Below are positions 16,657 to 26,218 of a stretch of 64,000 nucleotides of DNA, piece by piece. The stretch comes from Pseudoalteromonas sp. XMcav2-N (GTDB taxonomy: Bacteria; Pseudomonadota; Gammaproteobacteria; Enterobacterales; Alteromonadaceae): the NCBI RefSeq assembly GCF_024124545.1, contig NZ_JAMXSF010000011.1:1-64000 (forward strand). Direction: 5' to 3'. Position 1 is the first letter of the stretch. Each line of letters opens with the position of its first letter. The position numbers were made by a program, and so were the translations under genes. The notes beneath the pieces were generated by a model that saw only the letters and a list, made by a program, of their open reading frames with translations, searched no databases and had not been told where the DNA came from.

Positions 16657-18195
16657 TTAGTACCATTCAAAGAGTTGTTTTTGCTTATCACCATTCAAAA
16701 CGTCTTCACAATGATATGAGCGATACGCCTTGTTATAAAAAATAACATTACGGATCTCCTGGGCTATACAATCAGTCTCATACCCCGTTTTATTATAATT
16801 ACTAAATACCATCACGGCCTGTTTGCGATCCAGCAATCTTGAAAAACTCGTCACCCAGGAATAAGGGTAATTACCTGAATAACTTACGAACTTTTCATAT
16901 CCTTTCAGTTTCTTCATATCATCAGGTGAAATAGGCGTATCTGGACAGTCCAATTCCTCTGTATAAGTTTTAGGGATGTAATTAACAAACCAGCCGTAGC
17001 CAAAATACTCGCACTGAGACACACTATCAGGTTGTGGATCCTGAGGCTCATCGCCATCCTGAGCAGCCTGACACTCCTTGTCATCCTGAGCTTCATTGTC
17101 CGCCTTTTGGTAAGGCGTAAACGCGATATCTTGCTGCTTTCGCTTAAGAATTAAACCGTCGCGCAACCCCTTATCCCAGCGATGCATATCCTTAACAGTG
17201 GAATACATGCTGCCCGCAGAATACAACACCATTGGGTTGCTATAAGGGCTTTCTAAGATATCTTGATAAGGTTCTGGTCCGTCAGTGACAGGTAAACGGC
17301 CAGCAGCGACAGGCAAGAATTGATTGCCTTTATAAACATAGCCAGTCGTCATTTTTTCATAGACGCCAACCGCATTAAATGTGCCGCTGTCGTGCATTTT
17401 CAGTTTGTCTAGTATCTTCCGCTTCAAAATGTTGCCAAAGTAATACTTAGAGGGAATGTCACCTTGCTTTTTAGCGTTGAGCTGCTCAATAATATTACCA
17501 AGGAGATAATAATTGCAGTTGCTATATTCAAACTTCGAGCCGGGTGTAAAACTGGGGACGCCCCCTTGTTTTTCACAGGTACAAAAACGATTACTGAACG
17601 CCTCAGGTCCATTCAAATTTAGGCCAGGCTCTCCCGGGTAAGGCCGAACTCCCCAGTTCAAATAGACTTCCGGATTATCGCTATAGTTATCTATGCCTGA
17701 CGACATAGTCAATAAATTGTGAAGCGTCACATCCTTGCATGCATTGTTTGGAAACCAAGATAAATAATCACCGATGGTCTTTGTTTTAATCTTTTTCTGA
17801 GAAAGTGCTTTTTGCAACAGCGCCGCCGTAAATTCTTTGGTATTTGAGCCAATGCGATATTTGGTGTCTGACGTATTTAAGCCAACTTGATACTTTGCAC
17901 CCAAAGTGTTTGGATCAATATTATGCAGCTCTGCAATTTTCTTAAATTGCGTATGGCTTGGAATATTTCTTGGCCCACAATTCGCCTCGTACATAACATC
18001 ATCACCCGAGGTGACATAGACAGTGCCAAAAAACGACGTATCACAGTAATCTGCCAGTATTTGCTTAAACAAATCCACTTTTTTCGGCCCAATTGTATAG
18101 TCCTGGGCAACGCTTTCTTTAAAACACGCACTCAGAAACACACATGAGCAACACAACAGTATGACTCTTAATCGAGGTTGATAGCGCTGATACAT
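16657..18195 (-). CDS. Beta-lactamase-fold serine hydrolase lipoprotein
   Basis: The protein has 512 residues. The signal peptide ends in LSAC (Cys about residue 24), so it is lipid-anchored. The class C/PBP4* fold is shown by the catalytic SNTK (S117-K120) in YRIGSNTKEFTAALLQ and the second motif YSNCNYYLLGNIIEQ. A glycine-rich late strand (VSYSGNYPYSWVTSFSR) stands where the KTG-like motif lies. An acidic insert (about residues 367-390, DNEAQDDKECQAAQDGDEPQ) is unusual. Such proteins act as esterases, peptidases or DD-peptidases. A role in drug resistance should not be assumed. Confidence 0.8.
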   Translation of the reverse strand: MYQRYQPRLRVILLCCSCVFLSACFKESVAQDYTIGPKKVDLFKQILADYCDTSFFGTVYVTSGDDVMYEANCGPRNIPSHTQFKKIAELHNIDPNTLGAKYQVGLNTSDTKYRIGSNTKEFTAALLQKALSQKKIKTKTIGDYLSWFPNNACKDVTLHNLLTMSSGIDNYSDNPEVYLNWGVRPYPGEPGLNLNGPEAFSNRFCTCEKQGGVPSFTPGSKFEYSNCNYYLLGNIIEQLNAKKQGDIPSKYYFGNILKRKILDKLKMHDSGTFNAVGVYEKMTTGYVYKGNQFLPVAAGRLPVTDGPEPYQDILESPYSNPMVLYSAGSMYSTVKDMHRWDKGLRDGLILKRKQQDIAFTPYQKADNEAQDDKECQAAQDGDEPQDPQPDSVSQCEYFGYGWFVNYIPKTYTEELDCPDTPISPDDMKKLKGYEKFVSYSGNYPYSWVTSFSRLLDRKQAVMVFSNYNKTGYETDCIAQEIRNVIFYNKAYRSYHCEDVLNGDKQKQLFEWY

Positions 18196-18607
18196 TTTAT
18201 TTCCTTAAAGATGTTTAGATAACTTGCCAACCTCTCAACTACTAACAAAATGAATGGGGAATCACAGCTCACGACGCAGCCTGTAAGTGCCTTCACACTT
18301 ATTTTATAAGGATATTATTGGTTTCATGGAGGGGCAATTACAGCTGGATTACAGGCAGCCTGCCTCAGGTTGAGATATTTAATGTTACTGTATCAACTGC
18401 ACGCACACCGTCACTAACAACATCACAAGGGCTCATTGAGAACGACCAAAATCTGAAAGAAAAAACTGGCCCATCCAACGCTAAAAAAACTACATCACGG
18501 TAGCCAGTTTATTCAATTCATTCTAATCCTCAGCGCTTAAAATTATGAGCAATACATTTATGCTGGTAACGGCCTGGCCTAACCATGTAATCAAAGAGGA
18601 GCTCTCC
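18196..18607. other. Intergenic region without recognised genes
   Basis: This divergent spacer between the serine hydrolase and DUF3703 genes shows no RNA, repeat or supportable small gene. An open frame at 18318-18503 lacks a binding site and any protein-like character. Confidence 0.4.
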
Positions 18608-18943
18608 ATGAAATCAGAACTTAAGCTGGCGTTTCAATACGAAATGGCTGCCGCCAAAAAGCTTTATCAGCAAGCCGACTACAGCAAGAGCTTTTATCAC
18701 TTAGAAAGAGCACACATACTGGGACAATCTTTTACGATCCCTCACACTCAGTCGCACTGGTGGATGCTCAAAATAGGCTATCAGAGAAGTAACCTCAGGG
18801 AAGTATTAGGGCAAGTTGCCCGGATCTTTGCCTCAATTATCTTCTCCCGAGTTTGGGTGCCAAAAGGTAATACAGGTGGGACCAATGTAAGCCCCGTTAA
18901 GCCAATGCCAATACCTGACGATTTAGCAAAATACTTGAAATAG
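18608..18943 (+). CDS. DUF3703 family protein
   Basis: The protein has 111 residues from the ATG at 18608 with GAGGAG upstream. The pattern AAKKLYQQADYSKSFYHLERAHILGQ, then HTQSHWWMLKIGYQR, fits DUF3703, a short helical family. Its members are sometimes found beside metal-resistance or AraC-type regulator genes, and an AraC regulator follows here. The biochemical role is unknown. One hydrophobic stretch (VARIFASIIFSRVWVP) may associate with the membrane. Confidence 0.7.
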   Translation: MKSELKLAFQYEMAAAKKLYQQADYSKSFYHLERAHILGQSFTIPHTQSHWWMLKIGYQRSNLREVLGQVARIFASIIFSRVWVPKGNTGGTNVSPVKPMPIPDDLAKYLK

Positions 18944-19092
18944 GTCGAATGAAATGACCAACAGACATAATGCACAATGAAGATTTCGATAGAAACTCCA
19001 TTTAGTCTGTGGGGAAATATGGCAAGATAGAGTAAATGTGTTGCCTCATATTTGCCGTTTAGGGCACAACAAATTGTCAGGCGCTTTAAGCA

Positions 19093-19884
19093 GTGCGCCA
19101 CTCGATAAAAGCAGTTAAGACAATCTCAGAGACTATTTCAGTGATAACGCCCAATGTATGGATAAACACAGGCCTTGTGCTCATTTACGGCTCACAAATA
19201 GATGCCGACTATCATGAACATGTTGCGATTCAGGTGATTTGGCCATCCAGGGATTCTGTCTGTGAATTAAATGGAGAGCCTGTCCAAAGTTTAACAGTGA
19301 TCGCTTCCAGGCAAAGGCATTGTCTTAAGATATCCAAAGGATGGATATTATTAGTCGAACCAAATAGCCAGCTGGGAGAGCAGCTGGAAGCAAAATTACA
19401 GGGTCAACCCATTGTTTCTTTTGAGCTTAGTGCTGATAATAAAGCGCACAGCCCCGTTGACAAAAAAAGCGCATTTAAACGCCTTAACCCCCTGTTCGAA
19501 TCGATGTCTATTGCGCAAACATTGTTAAACTTGAATCAAAGCTCTGTCACTGATGAGCGTATTCAGAAATTACTCAAAGATCTGGATGGGTGTTTTGTAG
19601 CTGATTGTATTAAACCAGCGCACTGGCGTGCAGCCGACGTCGCCCAAACACTCAACCTGTCAAAAAGTCGATTTCTTCACCTGTTCAGAGATCAGGTTGG
19701 CATAGCGTGGCGCCCTTTTTTGTTATGGCGAAGATTGATTTGTGCACTACAAACACTCATTAGTGGAAGGTCAGCAACAGAAGCAGCATATCTTGCAGGG
19801 TTTGCAGATAGCGCACACCTTAGCCGTACTTTTCGCAGCACATTTGGTATGAATATCATGCAAGCAAAAAATCTGCTTAAGTGA
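19093..19884 (+). CDS. AraC-family transcriptional regulator
   Basis: The protein has 263 residues from a GTG at 19093; a GTG at 19141 is a possible later start. The C-terminal 90 residues hold the double helix-turn-helix: AADVAQTLNLSKSRFLHLFR, then SATEAAYLAGFADSAHLSRT and FRSTFGMNIMQAK. The N-terminal part is cupin-like, with YHEHVAIQVIW containing possible metal or ligand residues. It lies 150 bases after the DUF3703 gene on the same strand and may act on it. The inducer is unknown. Confidence 0.82.
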   Translation: MRHSIKAVKTISETISVITPNVWINTGLVLIYGSQIDADYHEHVAIQVIWPSRDSVCELNGEPVQSLTVIASRQRHCLKISKGWILLVEPNSQLGEQLEAKLQGQPIVSFELSADNKAHSPVDKKSAFKRLNPLFESMSIAQTLLNLNQSSVTDERIQKLLKDLDGCFVADCIKPAHWRAADVAQTLNLSKSRFLHLFRDQVGIAWRPFLLWRRLICALQTLISGRSATEAAYLAGFADSAHLSRTFRSTFGMNIMQAKNLLK

Positions 19885-20192
19885 CCACTGCAAATCTGTT
19901 GAATGTTACGGCTGTGACGCCTGTTTGAACGTTTTCACGCCCCCAGTCAAAACTTACAAGTCCGTCATAACAGGGGCCAAAAGTACTGGATGTCCTTTAT
20001 ATCAAACCCAGGCAATGTTGAGTACGCCCCTTCAGTTGCCTGTAAAAAATTGACACTCCTGTTGATGGCCTCCCTTGCGAATGAGAAAGACCCACTAAAA
20101 GTCAGTGACTTAAATTAAAATCATGACGACTCATAAATTTGGTTTGAAAAATGCATTGGAAAATTAAATGCAAATTTAAGAACGTCACTAAT
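19885..20192. other. Intergenic region, nothing recognised
   Basis: These roughly 300 bases contain no supportable gene, hairpin terminator or repeat. Confidence 0.4.
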
Positions 20193-20507
20193 ATGAACAA
20201 AAGCGCTAATACAGTTTACGTGTTGAGTGGGTACGCCAAATGCTCGACCACTCAACAGGGCAAGTATAAATTAGGCAACAAGCACTCTATCGGTCTGCTT
20301 ACAACCGATAAAAATTATCAAGAGAACATCGGTCAGCTCAAGACTTTCATTAAAGACTTAGGCTGGGAATCTGTCATGTTTTGCATGGTTGAAGAGGTCG
20401 ATGATATTAACACTCTATCTAATGATGTTTTGATATCCAGTTTTCTTCGCGCTCAGAAAAATGGCCAGTCATTGGTGGTTAATGATCACCCTATTAGCGT
20501 GCATTAA
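20193..20507 (+). CDS. Small hypothetical protein
   Basis: The protein has 104 residues from the ATG at 20193; an ATG at 20151 would add 14 basic residues. No signal peptide or membrane segment is visible. The sequence has a globular feel (TVYVLSGYAKCSTTQQGKYK, then GQLKTFIKDLGWESVMFCMV). I do not recognise it. No strong ribosome site precedes either start, so it might be mis-called. Confidence 0.4.
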   Translation: MNKSANTVYVLSGYAKCSTTQQGKYKLGNKHSIGLLTTDKNYQENIGQLKTFIKDLGWESVMFCMVEEVDDINTLSNDVLISSFLRAQKNGQSLVVNDHPISVH

Positions 20508-20748
20508 GGTAAAAAGTGCTTGTTTAGACAGAGGTGGATAATCCGTGCACCAGGAAATGCAGATGCCCTGCCCACAGAACTTACATTGCTATAAGTACCA
20601 ATGATTTATCTGGAATAACTTCATCAGGCTGAAAACTCAACGGTAATGTGCTTTCTCTTGATGTTATATAAGGCTGTGATATCGTTTGTATGCTTAGGGA
20701 TGGTATCCAAAATAAAGATCCACCCCTATCGCCTATTAACCCACTAAA

Positions 20749-21672
20749 TCATGAGCGCTCTGTAGTACCCTCAGATTGAACATTGTGGCACGCCTGCAGG
20801 CTATTAGTCTCATTCGCAACAACACTTGAAGGATAGTGTATAATCCACTTTCTTAAGTTCTTCAAAATAGTATAGTCACAACTACGTGCTATGACATTGC
20901 CACGAATAAACCGAGTTCTATTTCCCGATTTTATTTTAATTGTTTGTTGAACAGACATATTTGCATGAGCACCAACAAGATCATCATGCAGACTCTTAAT
21001 TGCACGATTTAACATAGCAGACAACTTTGATTTTAGTTGCTGTTGGTTGGCTCCCTGACGAATTTGTCGGATCACCTCATCGCTAAACGGTTCCGCGTGA
21101 ACTTCGATGATATTCTGATACCGCTTGGCGCCTTTTTTGGTTTTACCTGGGGCATCAATCCACGACACCAGCTTAAGTGAAACGTGCGACAAATCGCCAC
21201 TGACAAAGAAAATGGGTTTAACATTCACTGAGTTAAAATCACCAACGTCACTGCTGACAACTTTCTCCAAATAGTCAGAGCTAAGTAAATTGCCAATACT
21301 GACCTCGCCTATTGTGTCCTTGAAGGGCTGTATTTCTTTATTGGCGGCAGTTTGCTGCTGTGAAAGTTTATTTTCTTGCAATGAACTATTAATTGCTGCA
21401 TGCGCAAAAACCTGTGCTAAAGCAGAGGCAGGCGTCCCCGCAGCGTATAGCATCGACCCTTGCTCTATAGAACGGTTATTAGAATAACGGCCTCGAATAT
21501 CTGCGCTCATCTCAGGGTTTAGCAGCAATCTCACATCATGCTTGGCTATATAATTGCCTTTGTTGAGCTCTACCGCCGCTACATAGTCGTCTCGTTTTGC
21601 TGACTTACAGCCACTAAGGGCTGTAAGTCCTAGTGCTAAAACGATACAAAGTTTCGCACTATTTTTCATCAT
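20749..21672 (-). CDS. Hypothetical lipoprotein, second gene of a pair
   Basis: The protein has 307 residues. The signal peptide ends in LSGC (Cys about residue 22), and the next residues KSAKRDD suggest transfer to the outer membrane. The mature part is helical and polar, with a small-residue helix (GTPASALAQVFAHAAI) and a glutamine-rich linker. Its ATG overlaps the stop of the preceding lipoprotein gene (ATGA), so they are translated together and probably act together. No family recognised. Confidence 0.6.
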   Translation of the reverse strand: MMKNSAKLCIVLALGLTALSGCKSAKRDDYVAAVELNKGNYIAKHDVRLLLNPEMSADIRGRYSNNRSIEQGSMLYAAGTPASALAQVFAHAAINSSLQENKLSQQQTAANKEIQPFKDTIGEVSIGNLLSSDYLEKVVSSDVGDFNSVNVKPIFFVSGDLSHVSLKLVSWIDAPGKTKKGAKRYQNIIEVHAEPFSDEVIRQIRQGANQQQLKSKLSAMLNRAIKSLHDDLVGAHANMSVQQTIKIKSGNRTRFIRGNVIARSCDYTILKNLRKWIIHYPSSVVANETNSLQACHNVQSEGTTERS

Positions 21673-22370
21673 AAAAAGATGTTACCAAGACTTAATTTTA
21701 CCTTTTCAACAGCTTGATAGTATGCGTTTGTCACGCCAGGAAACTGCTGCTTAGGTTCGTCCCATTCTCCTTCAACCAGGACCTTTCTATTAAATCGCTG
21801 GAACTGAAGATATTGATTCGTTTCAAGGTCAATGGAGTAGATAACACCCGAGACATAGCCCTGCGGATCGGTTACTGGCACATAAGCGGAGTACATTCTG
21901 TGTGCACCATGTGCATGAATATTTAGCATCACAAGAACGTCAATATTAAGTTCACTTTTAAGTGATCGGAAGTCTTTTTTCGCAAAACCAAGTTCACCTT
22001 TGAACTTTTTCAGTTTGCTCAGTTTGTCTTTAGAAAGCTCTACAAACTCAACATGTTGCGTCTTTGACTTATAACCATCATAAACAACCTGCTTTGCAGA
22101 CTCGATATCAGATGTCGGCAGGCTTTCTAAATGGCTGCTCAAAGAAGAGTTCGCAGCTACTGCAACGCCGTAACAAAGCAAGCAGTCTGCACCTTGGATA
22201 CTGGTCGTAGCTGGCTTAATCTCGTTGATATATATACCAACGCGCATATTTTCATTAAGAAGCTCAGGCTTAAGTCTAACTGCAGGTTGAGGAGTAGATT
22301 TACACCCTGCTAAAAATACTGTCAGGAGTACAATTAAAATGGAAAGCTGTTTCATTAATTTCAAACCCAT
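21669..22370 (-). CDS. Hypothetical lipoprotein, first gene of a pair
   Basis: The protein has 233 residues; an alternative ATG at 22355 gives 228. The lipobox is LAGC in a normal lipoprotein signal. The mature region has an alpha/beta look (MRVGIYINEIKP, then NIDVLVMLNIHAHGAHRMYS) and a CLLC pair at about residues 63-66. It leads a two-gene operon of lipoproteins and has no recognised function. Confidence 0.6.
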   Translation of the reverse strand: MGLKLMKQLSILIVLLTVFLAGCKSTPQPAVRLKPELLNENMRVGIYINEIKPATTSIQGADCLLCYGVAVAANSSLSSHLESLPTSDIESAKQVVYDGYKSKTQHVEFVELSKDKLSKLKKFKGELGFAKKDFRSLKSELNIDVLVMLNIHAHGAHRMYSAYVPVTDPQGYVSGVIYSIDLETNQYLQFQRFNRKVLVEGEWDEPKQQFPGVTNAYYQAVEKVKLSLGNIFL

Positions 22371-22640
22371 AATTTAGAGAGGCGGCAATATACGAGTTTG
22401 AAGGCTAAGATTCAACCACAATTGTAAAAATATGTATAATTTCATATACACATTCTTACACTGCAAGGGACTAAAAAGCTCAAGCTATTCAGGCGCTTAA
22501 TAAAAGTACGCAATTATGATTATAAGCTTCAGATATTTAGGCTAAATGAAGATGTGTTAAATCAGAGTTTATAAGTAGTTTTAAAGAAGAATATTGATGA
22601 TGTGTTTTAGGTGTGAGGTAAAGCTAATCTTTATATGAAA

Positions 22641-22717
22641 TGGCGGAGTGGACGGGACTCGAACCCGCGACCCCCGGCGTGACAGGCCGGTATTCTAACC
22701 AACTGAACTACCACTCC
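22641..22717 (-). tRNA. tRNA-Asp (GUC), copy 7 in transcription order
   Basis: This 77-nt gene, with encoded CCA, is read on the minus strand from GGAGTGG. The anticodon arm CCGGC-CTGTCAC-GCCGG gives anticodon GTC, and the T arm GCGGGTTCGAGTCCCGT is standard. It is identical to the six other copies and is the promoter-distal one. Confidence 0.97.
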
Positions 22718-22749
22718 GCAGTGGTATGACTTTTTATGATTATATCAAA

Positions 22750-22826
22750 TGGCGGAGTGGACGGGACTCGAACCCGCGACCCCCGGCGTGACAGGCCGGT
22801 ATTCTAACCAACTGAACTACCACTCC
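22750..22826 (-). tRNA. tRNA-Asp (GUC), copy 6
   Basis: This 77-nt copy is identical to its neighbours, with anticodon GTC and encoded CCA. The spacer to copy 7 is 32 bases. Confidence 0.97.
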
Positions 22827-22863
22827 GCAGAGATATAATGCAATTTCTTACTCGTTAAAATGT

Positions 22864-22940
22864 TGGCGGAGTGGACGGGACTCGAACCCGCGACCCCCGG
22901 CGTGACAGGCCGGTATTCTAACCAACTGAACTACCACTCC
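22864..22940 (-). tRNA. tRNA-Asp (GUC), copy 5
   Basis: This is an identical 77-nt copy with anticodon GTC and encoded CCA. The spacer to copy 6 is 37 bases. Confidence 0.97.
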
Positions 22941-23027
22941 ACGAGTAAATAACGATGTTAGTGACGTCGTTTTGTCATAAAGTCAGATTACATTAAATCT
23001 GAAAATCCAAACTAAACCCTGGCTATA

Positions 23028-23104
23028 TGGCGGAGTGGACGGGACTCGAACCCGCGACCCCCGGCGTGACAGGCCGGTATTCTAACCAACTGAACTACCA
23101 CTCC
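23028..23104 (-). tRNA. tRNA-Asp (GUC), copy 4
   Basis: This is an identical 77-nt copy. The 87-base spacer to copy 5 is the longest in the array and could hold an internal promoter or processing signal. Confidence 0.97.
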
Positions 23105-23139
23105 ACGGTGGTTTAGCTCGGTGCACTTCTTAAAGATGT

Positions 23140-23216
23140 TGGCGGAGTGGACGGGACTCGAACCCGCGACCCCCGGCGTGACAGGCCGGTATTCTAACCA
23201 ACTGAACTACCACTCC
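23140..23216 (-). tRNA. tRNA-Asp (GUC), copy 3
   Basis: This is an identical 77-nt copy with anticodon GTC and encoded CCA. The spacer to copy 4 is 35 bases. Confidence 0.97.
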
Positions 23217-23243
23217 AAAGAAGTACTGCACAGAATAAGCGAT

Positions 23244-23320
23244 TGGCGGAGTGGACGGGACTCGAACCCGCGACCCCCGGCGTGACAGGCCGGTATTCTA
23301 ACCAACTGAACTACCACTCC
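23244..23320 (-). tRNA. tRNA-Asp (GUC), copy 2
   Basis: This is an identical 77-nt copy with anticodon GTC and encoded CCA. The spacer to copy 3 is 27 bases. Confidence 0.97.
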
Positions 23321-23348
23321 AGCGTGCGCTTATAAGAGAAAAAGTAAG

Positions 23349-23425
23349 TGGCGGAGTGGACGGGACTCGAACCCGCGACCCCCGGCGTGACAGGCCGGTA
23401 TTCTAACCAACTGAACTACCACTCC
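23349..23425 (-). tRNA. tRNA-Asp (GUC), copy 1 (promoter-proximal)
   Basis: This is an identical 77-nt copy and the first to be transcribed. The array promoter should lie in the 100 bases to its right, before the TIGR03503 gene, whose transcription heads toward the array. Confidence 0.97.
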
Positions 23426-23532
23426 GCAGCATCTTGTTCTCTCGCTGTTCAGGTGTGCTCCCTGACAGCGGCGTGAATAATACGAATGCCCCCCTTAAGA
23501 GTCAACACCTTTTTTGAAAAAATCGGGGATTT

Positions 23533-24903
23533 TTAGTCATCCGACATCGAAAGGTTCAAAATATCAGCTGATTTATCATTTTTTGAACTCTGTTTGCCCG
23601 AGTTTTCTTTATCTTGCTCTAACTCTTCTAAATCTAACTGCTTTTTCTTACCCAAAAACGGCAGGCTTATTTTAAACCTGATGGGCTTTTTCTGTACAAA
23701 AATGCGCACAACCAGCCAGCCCAGAAGTAAAATCAATACGTTTCCCACCACCACGATGGCTACGATTGCGCCGGTACTAAGTCCGGGTTCAGGCTCGGGT
23801 GGGGTAACGACGCGTTGCGTTGGCCGCTCAGACTCAGGCAATTCAGGGACTTTTTCTATCGGACGTTCTATCTCAAAGTTGTAATCTGGCAGGCGAGCCA
23901 TAAACTCACGGCCATTAATGTTTTCGCCAAAGGCAGACAATTCCACGCTGTAACGACCCCAATCGTAATTCTTGATAGCCAGCTGTCGATATAGGCGCTC
24001 TTCACCATTGAGAGTAAACATTTGCTCTTCCCCATTGGGGTATAAGATCTTGCCCTGAAAAATGACAGTCTCGGGCTTAACCACCTCGGAGGCGAGCCGA
24101 ACGGTCAGTTGATGTTCGAACTCTTCGGGCCCGGCCAGCATTAAATCAAAGGAAAATGGGGGTTCTGCAATAATGATGGGATCTTTAACGACACGGCGTT
24201 TAAGAATGGGGGTCTCTATAAAAAACTCAGGTTGCCACTCGCCGGCAGGGAAGTTCAGCCGGAATTCGCCGGTGAAGATGCCATCGAGCGGACGCTCATC
24301 GAATTCTCGGCCATCATCTTTAAACTCGGCCACACTTTGGGTGCCCGCACCAAAATTAGCGTACAGATCGTTATTGGTACTGACAAACTCCACATAGAGG
24401 GTGACCACATCGCGGAAATAACCAATGTCGACAGGCTGGCCATCATTGGTGACTTGCCCCTGAATTTTAAGCATTTCTCCACGAAAGATCAGTGGGGGTA
24501 AGGGATCGACTTGCAATTCAATGTCACCTAGCACCATCACTCGACTATCCTGACGGACCTGGCCCAACACCTGCCAGGGTCCTGGCATGGGATCTGTGAC
24601 TATTACCAGGTCATAGCTGATCTCGTCATACCATTCGAGCTTTTCGTCACCAATGGCATGTGTGGCGTAATATTTACTGCCGTCGGGTTTAACCAACACC
24701 ACGGCCGGCGTGCCGGGCGCACGAAAGAACAGCAAGGTGATTTTCTTTACATTGTGGTCAATGCGAAAGCGGTTATCCAGCAGCGGGATTTCATTGATTT
24801 TACCATCTCGCTCAAGCAAGGTTATTTGCGGTGTCTCGGCCATCGTCATCGCGCTGAATAACGCGCTACAAAATAACATCAATCCCGCTAAGCCGATCCG
24901 CAT
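23533..24903 (-). CDS. TIGR03503 family membrane-anchored protein
   Basis: The protein has 456 residues. A cleavable signal peptide (to about residue 22) is followed by a large extracytoplasmic part built of beta-sandwich-like blocks. A single membrane segment lies near residue 380 (GAIVAIVVVGNVLILLLGWL), with a charged cytoplasmic tail. The layout and sequence (LLFFRAPGTPAVVLVKPDGS, DGREFDERPLDGIFTGEF) match the gammaproteobacterial family TIGR03503, which has no assigned role. It resembles von Willebrand-associated proteins in style but has no VWA domain. It stands between dnaQ and the tRNA array. Confidence 0.8.
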   Translation of the reverse strand: MRIGLAGLMLFCSALFSAMTMAETPQITLLERDGKINEIPLLDNRFRIDHNVKKITLLFFRAPGTPAVVLVKPDGSKYYATHAIGDEKLEWYDEISYDLVIVTDPMPGPWQVLGQVRQDSRVMVLGDIELQVDPLPPLIFRGEMLKIQGQVTNDGQPVDIGYFRDVVTLYVEFVSTNNDLYANFGAGTQSVAEFKDDGREFDERPLDGIFTGEFRLNFPAGEWQPEFFIETPILKRRVVKDPIIIAEPPFSFDLMLAGPEEFEHQLTVRLASEVVKPETVIFQGKILYPNGEEQMFTLNGEERLYRQLAIKNYDWGRYSVELSAFGENINGREFMARLPDYNFEIERPIEKVPELPESERPTQRVVTPPEPEPGLSTGAIVAIVVVGNVLILLLGWLVVRIFVQKKPIRFKISLPFLGKKKQLDLEELEQDKENSGKQSSKNDKSADILNLSMSDD

Positions 24904-24966
24904 GCTCGTTTACCCCATAAAAAGTTAATCTTTCTCTTTGACTATCGATGTCATACCTGACAGCCA

Positions 24967-25677
24967 TTATTGCTGCCACAAACTCTGGCCACTGGCTTTG
25001 TTAACCAGCGCCATACGTGCTTCATGGGCATCCAGCTCTTCGGCTGTCGCCAGCACCACTTTTAACGGGGCCCTGTCAGCATTCAGGCGACGTATTCCCC
25101 CCCCGCTACCTTGTTGTGCCTGCTCATTATGTTGAGCAAGGTTCAACTTCTTCTGTCCCCCGGTCATGGCCAGGTAAACATCCGATAAGATCTCGGAATC
25201 CAGCAATGCGCCGTGCAGTGTTCGTTTTGAGTTATCTATATCATAACGACGACACAAGGCATCAAGGCTATTCTTCTGACCTGGATGCAAATCCCGCGCC
25301 ATCACCAGCGTATCTAAGACTTCACATACATCGTGAGTTTTTGCATACCCCTGGTTCAGCATAGCAAACTCGTGGTCCATAAAGCCGACGTCGAACGGGG
25401 CATTGTGGATCACCAGCTCGGCGCCCTGAATATAGTCGTAAAACTCCTGAGCAACCTGATGGAAAAATGGCTTGTCTCGCAGGAACTCATTGGTGATACC
25501 GTGAACGTCTATCGCTTCTTCTTCAATACCACGCTGTGGATTGATATAAACATGAAAATTATTGCCGGTCAGGCGACGATTCACTAACTCCACACAGCCG
25601 ATCTCAATGATCCTGTGACCTTCTTTTGGGTCTATGCCCGTGGTTTCTGTATCCAGTACTATTTGTCTTTTATGCAT
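24967..25677 (-). CDS. dnaQ: DNA polymerase III epsilon subunit (3'-5' proofreading exonuclease)
   Basis: The protein has 236 residues, close to the E. coli length of 243. It removes mispaired bases as part of the polymerase III core. The three exonuclease motifs are present: DTETTG (residues 9-14, metal-binding Asp and Glu), [14 protein letters not shown] (motif II) and [14 protein letters not shown] (motif III, His and Asp). A basic, low-complexity segment and a C-terminal tail, which in E. coli binds the alpha subunit, complete it. It is divergent from rnhA, an arrangement conserved in gammaproteobacteria. Confidence 0.95.
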   Translation of the reverse strand: MHKRQIVLDTETTGIDPKEGHRIIEIGCVELVNRRLTGNNFHVYINPQRGIEEEAIDVHGITNEFLRDKPFFHQVAQEFYDYIQGAELVIHNAPFDVGFMDHEFAMLNQGYAKTHDVCEVLDTLVMARDLHPGQKNSLDALCRRYDIDNSKRTLHGALLDSEILSDVYLAMTGGQKKLNLAQHNEQAQQGSGGGIRRLNADRAPLKVVLATAEELDAHEARMALVNKASGQSLWQQ

Positions 25678-25746
25678 ATCGTCGATTGCCTAACTTTGCT
25701 ATGGTTAGCGTCTATTGGAGTATTTTACATAAAAACAGGCAAATTC

Positions 25747-26214
25747 GTGCAAAAATCCGTAGAGATCTATACTGACGGCTCCTGCTTAGGTAACCCCGGG
25801 CCTGGTGGCTATGGTGTGTACCTCAGTTACCAAGGTCATGAAAAAACCCTCAACGCCGGATACCGACTCACCACTAATAACCGTATGGAGATGCTCGCTG
25901 CCATTGTTGCACTCGAAACGCTAAAGCGTCCCTGCCAGGTAATTCTGTATACAGACAGCCAGTATGTGAAACAGGGCATAGAGTCCTGGCTGGCAAACTG
26001 GAAGAAACGTAACTGGAAAACCGCCGCGAAAAAGCCTGTTAAAAATGTCGACTTATGGCAACGCCTGGATACTGCTGTGCAGCGCCATACGATTGAATGG
26101 CGCTGGGTTAAGGGCCATGCAGGCAATAAATACAACGAGCTGGTAGATGATTTAGCCCGGGAAGCCGCTGGCGGGAGTGACCTGTTGGAAGATACCGGCT
26201 ACCAGAGCGAGTAG
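25747..26214 (+). CDS. rnhA: Ribonuclease HI
   Basis: The protein degrades the RNA strand of RNA-DNA hybrids, such as primers and R-loops. I chose the GTG start at 25747 because it gives 155 residues, exactly the E. coli length, and has CAGG upstream. The longer frame would cross the divergent dnaQ start. The catalytic acids lie in [16 protein letters not shown] (D10), NNRMEMLAA (E48), TDSQYV (D70) and DDLARE (D134). The basic handle [16 protein letters not shown] is present. It converges with yafS four bases beyond its stop. Confidence 0.95.
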   Translation: MQKSVEIYTDGSCLGNPGPGGYGVYLSYQGHEKTLNAGYRLTTNNRMEMLAAIVALETLKRPCQVILYTDSQYVKQGIESWLANWKKRNWKTAAKKPVKNVDLWQRLDTAVQRHTIEWRWVKGHAGNKYNELVDDLAREAAGGSDLLEDTGYQSE

Positions 26215-26218
26215 CTGC

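Noticed and set aside
18318..18503. 61-codon open frame
   Set aside because: It has no ribosome site, an odd Ser/Thr-rich composition and no conserved pattern.
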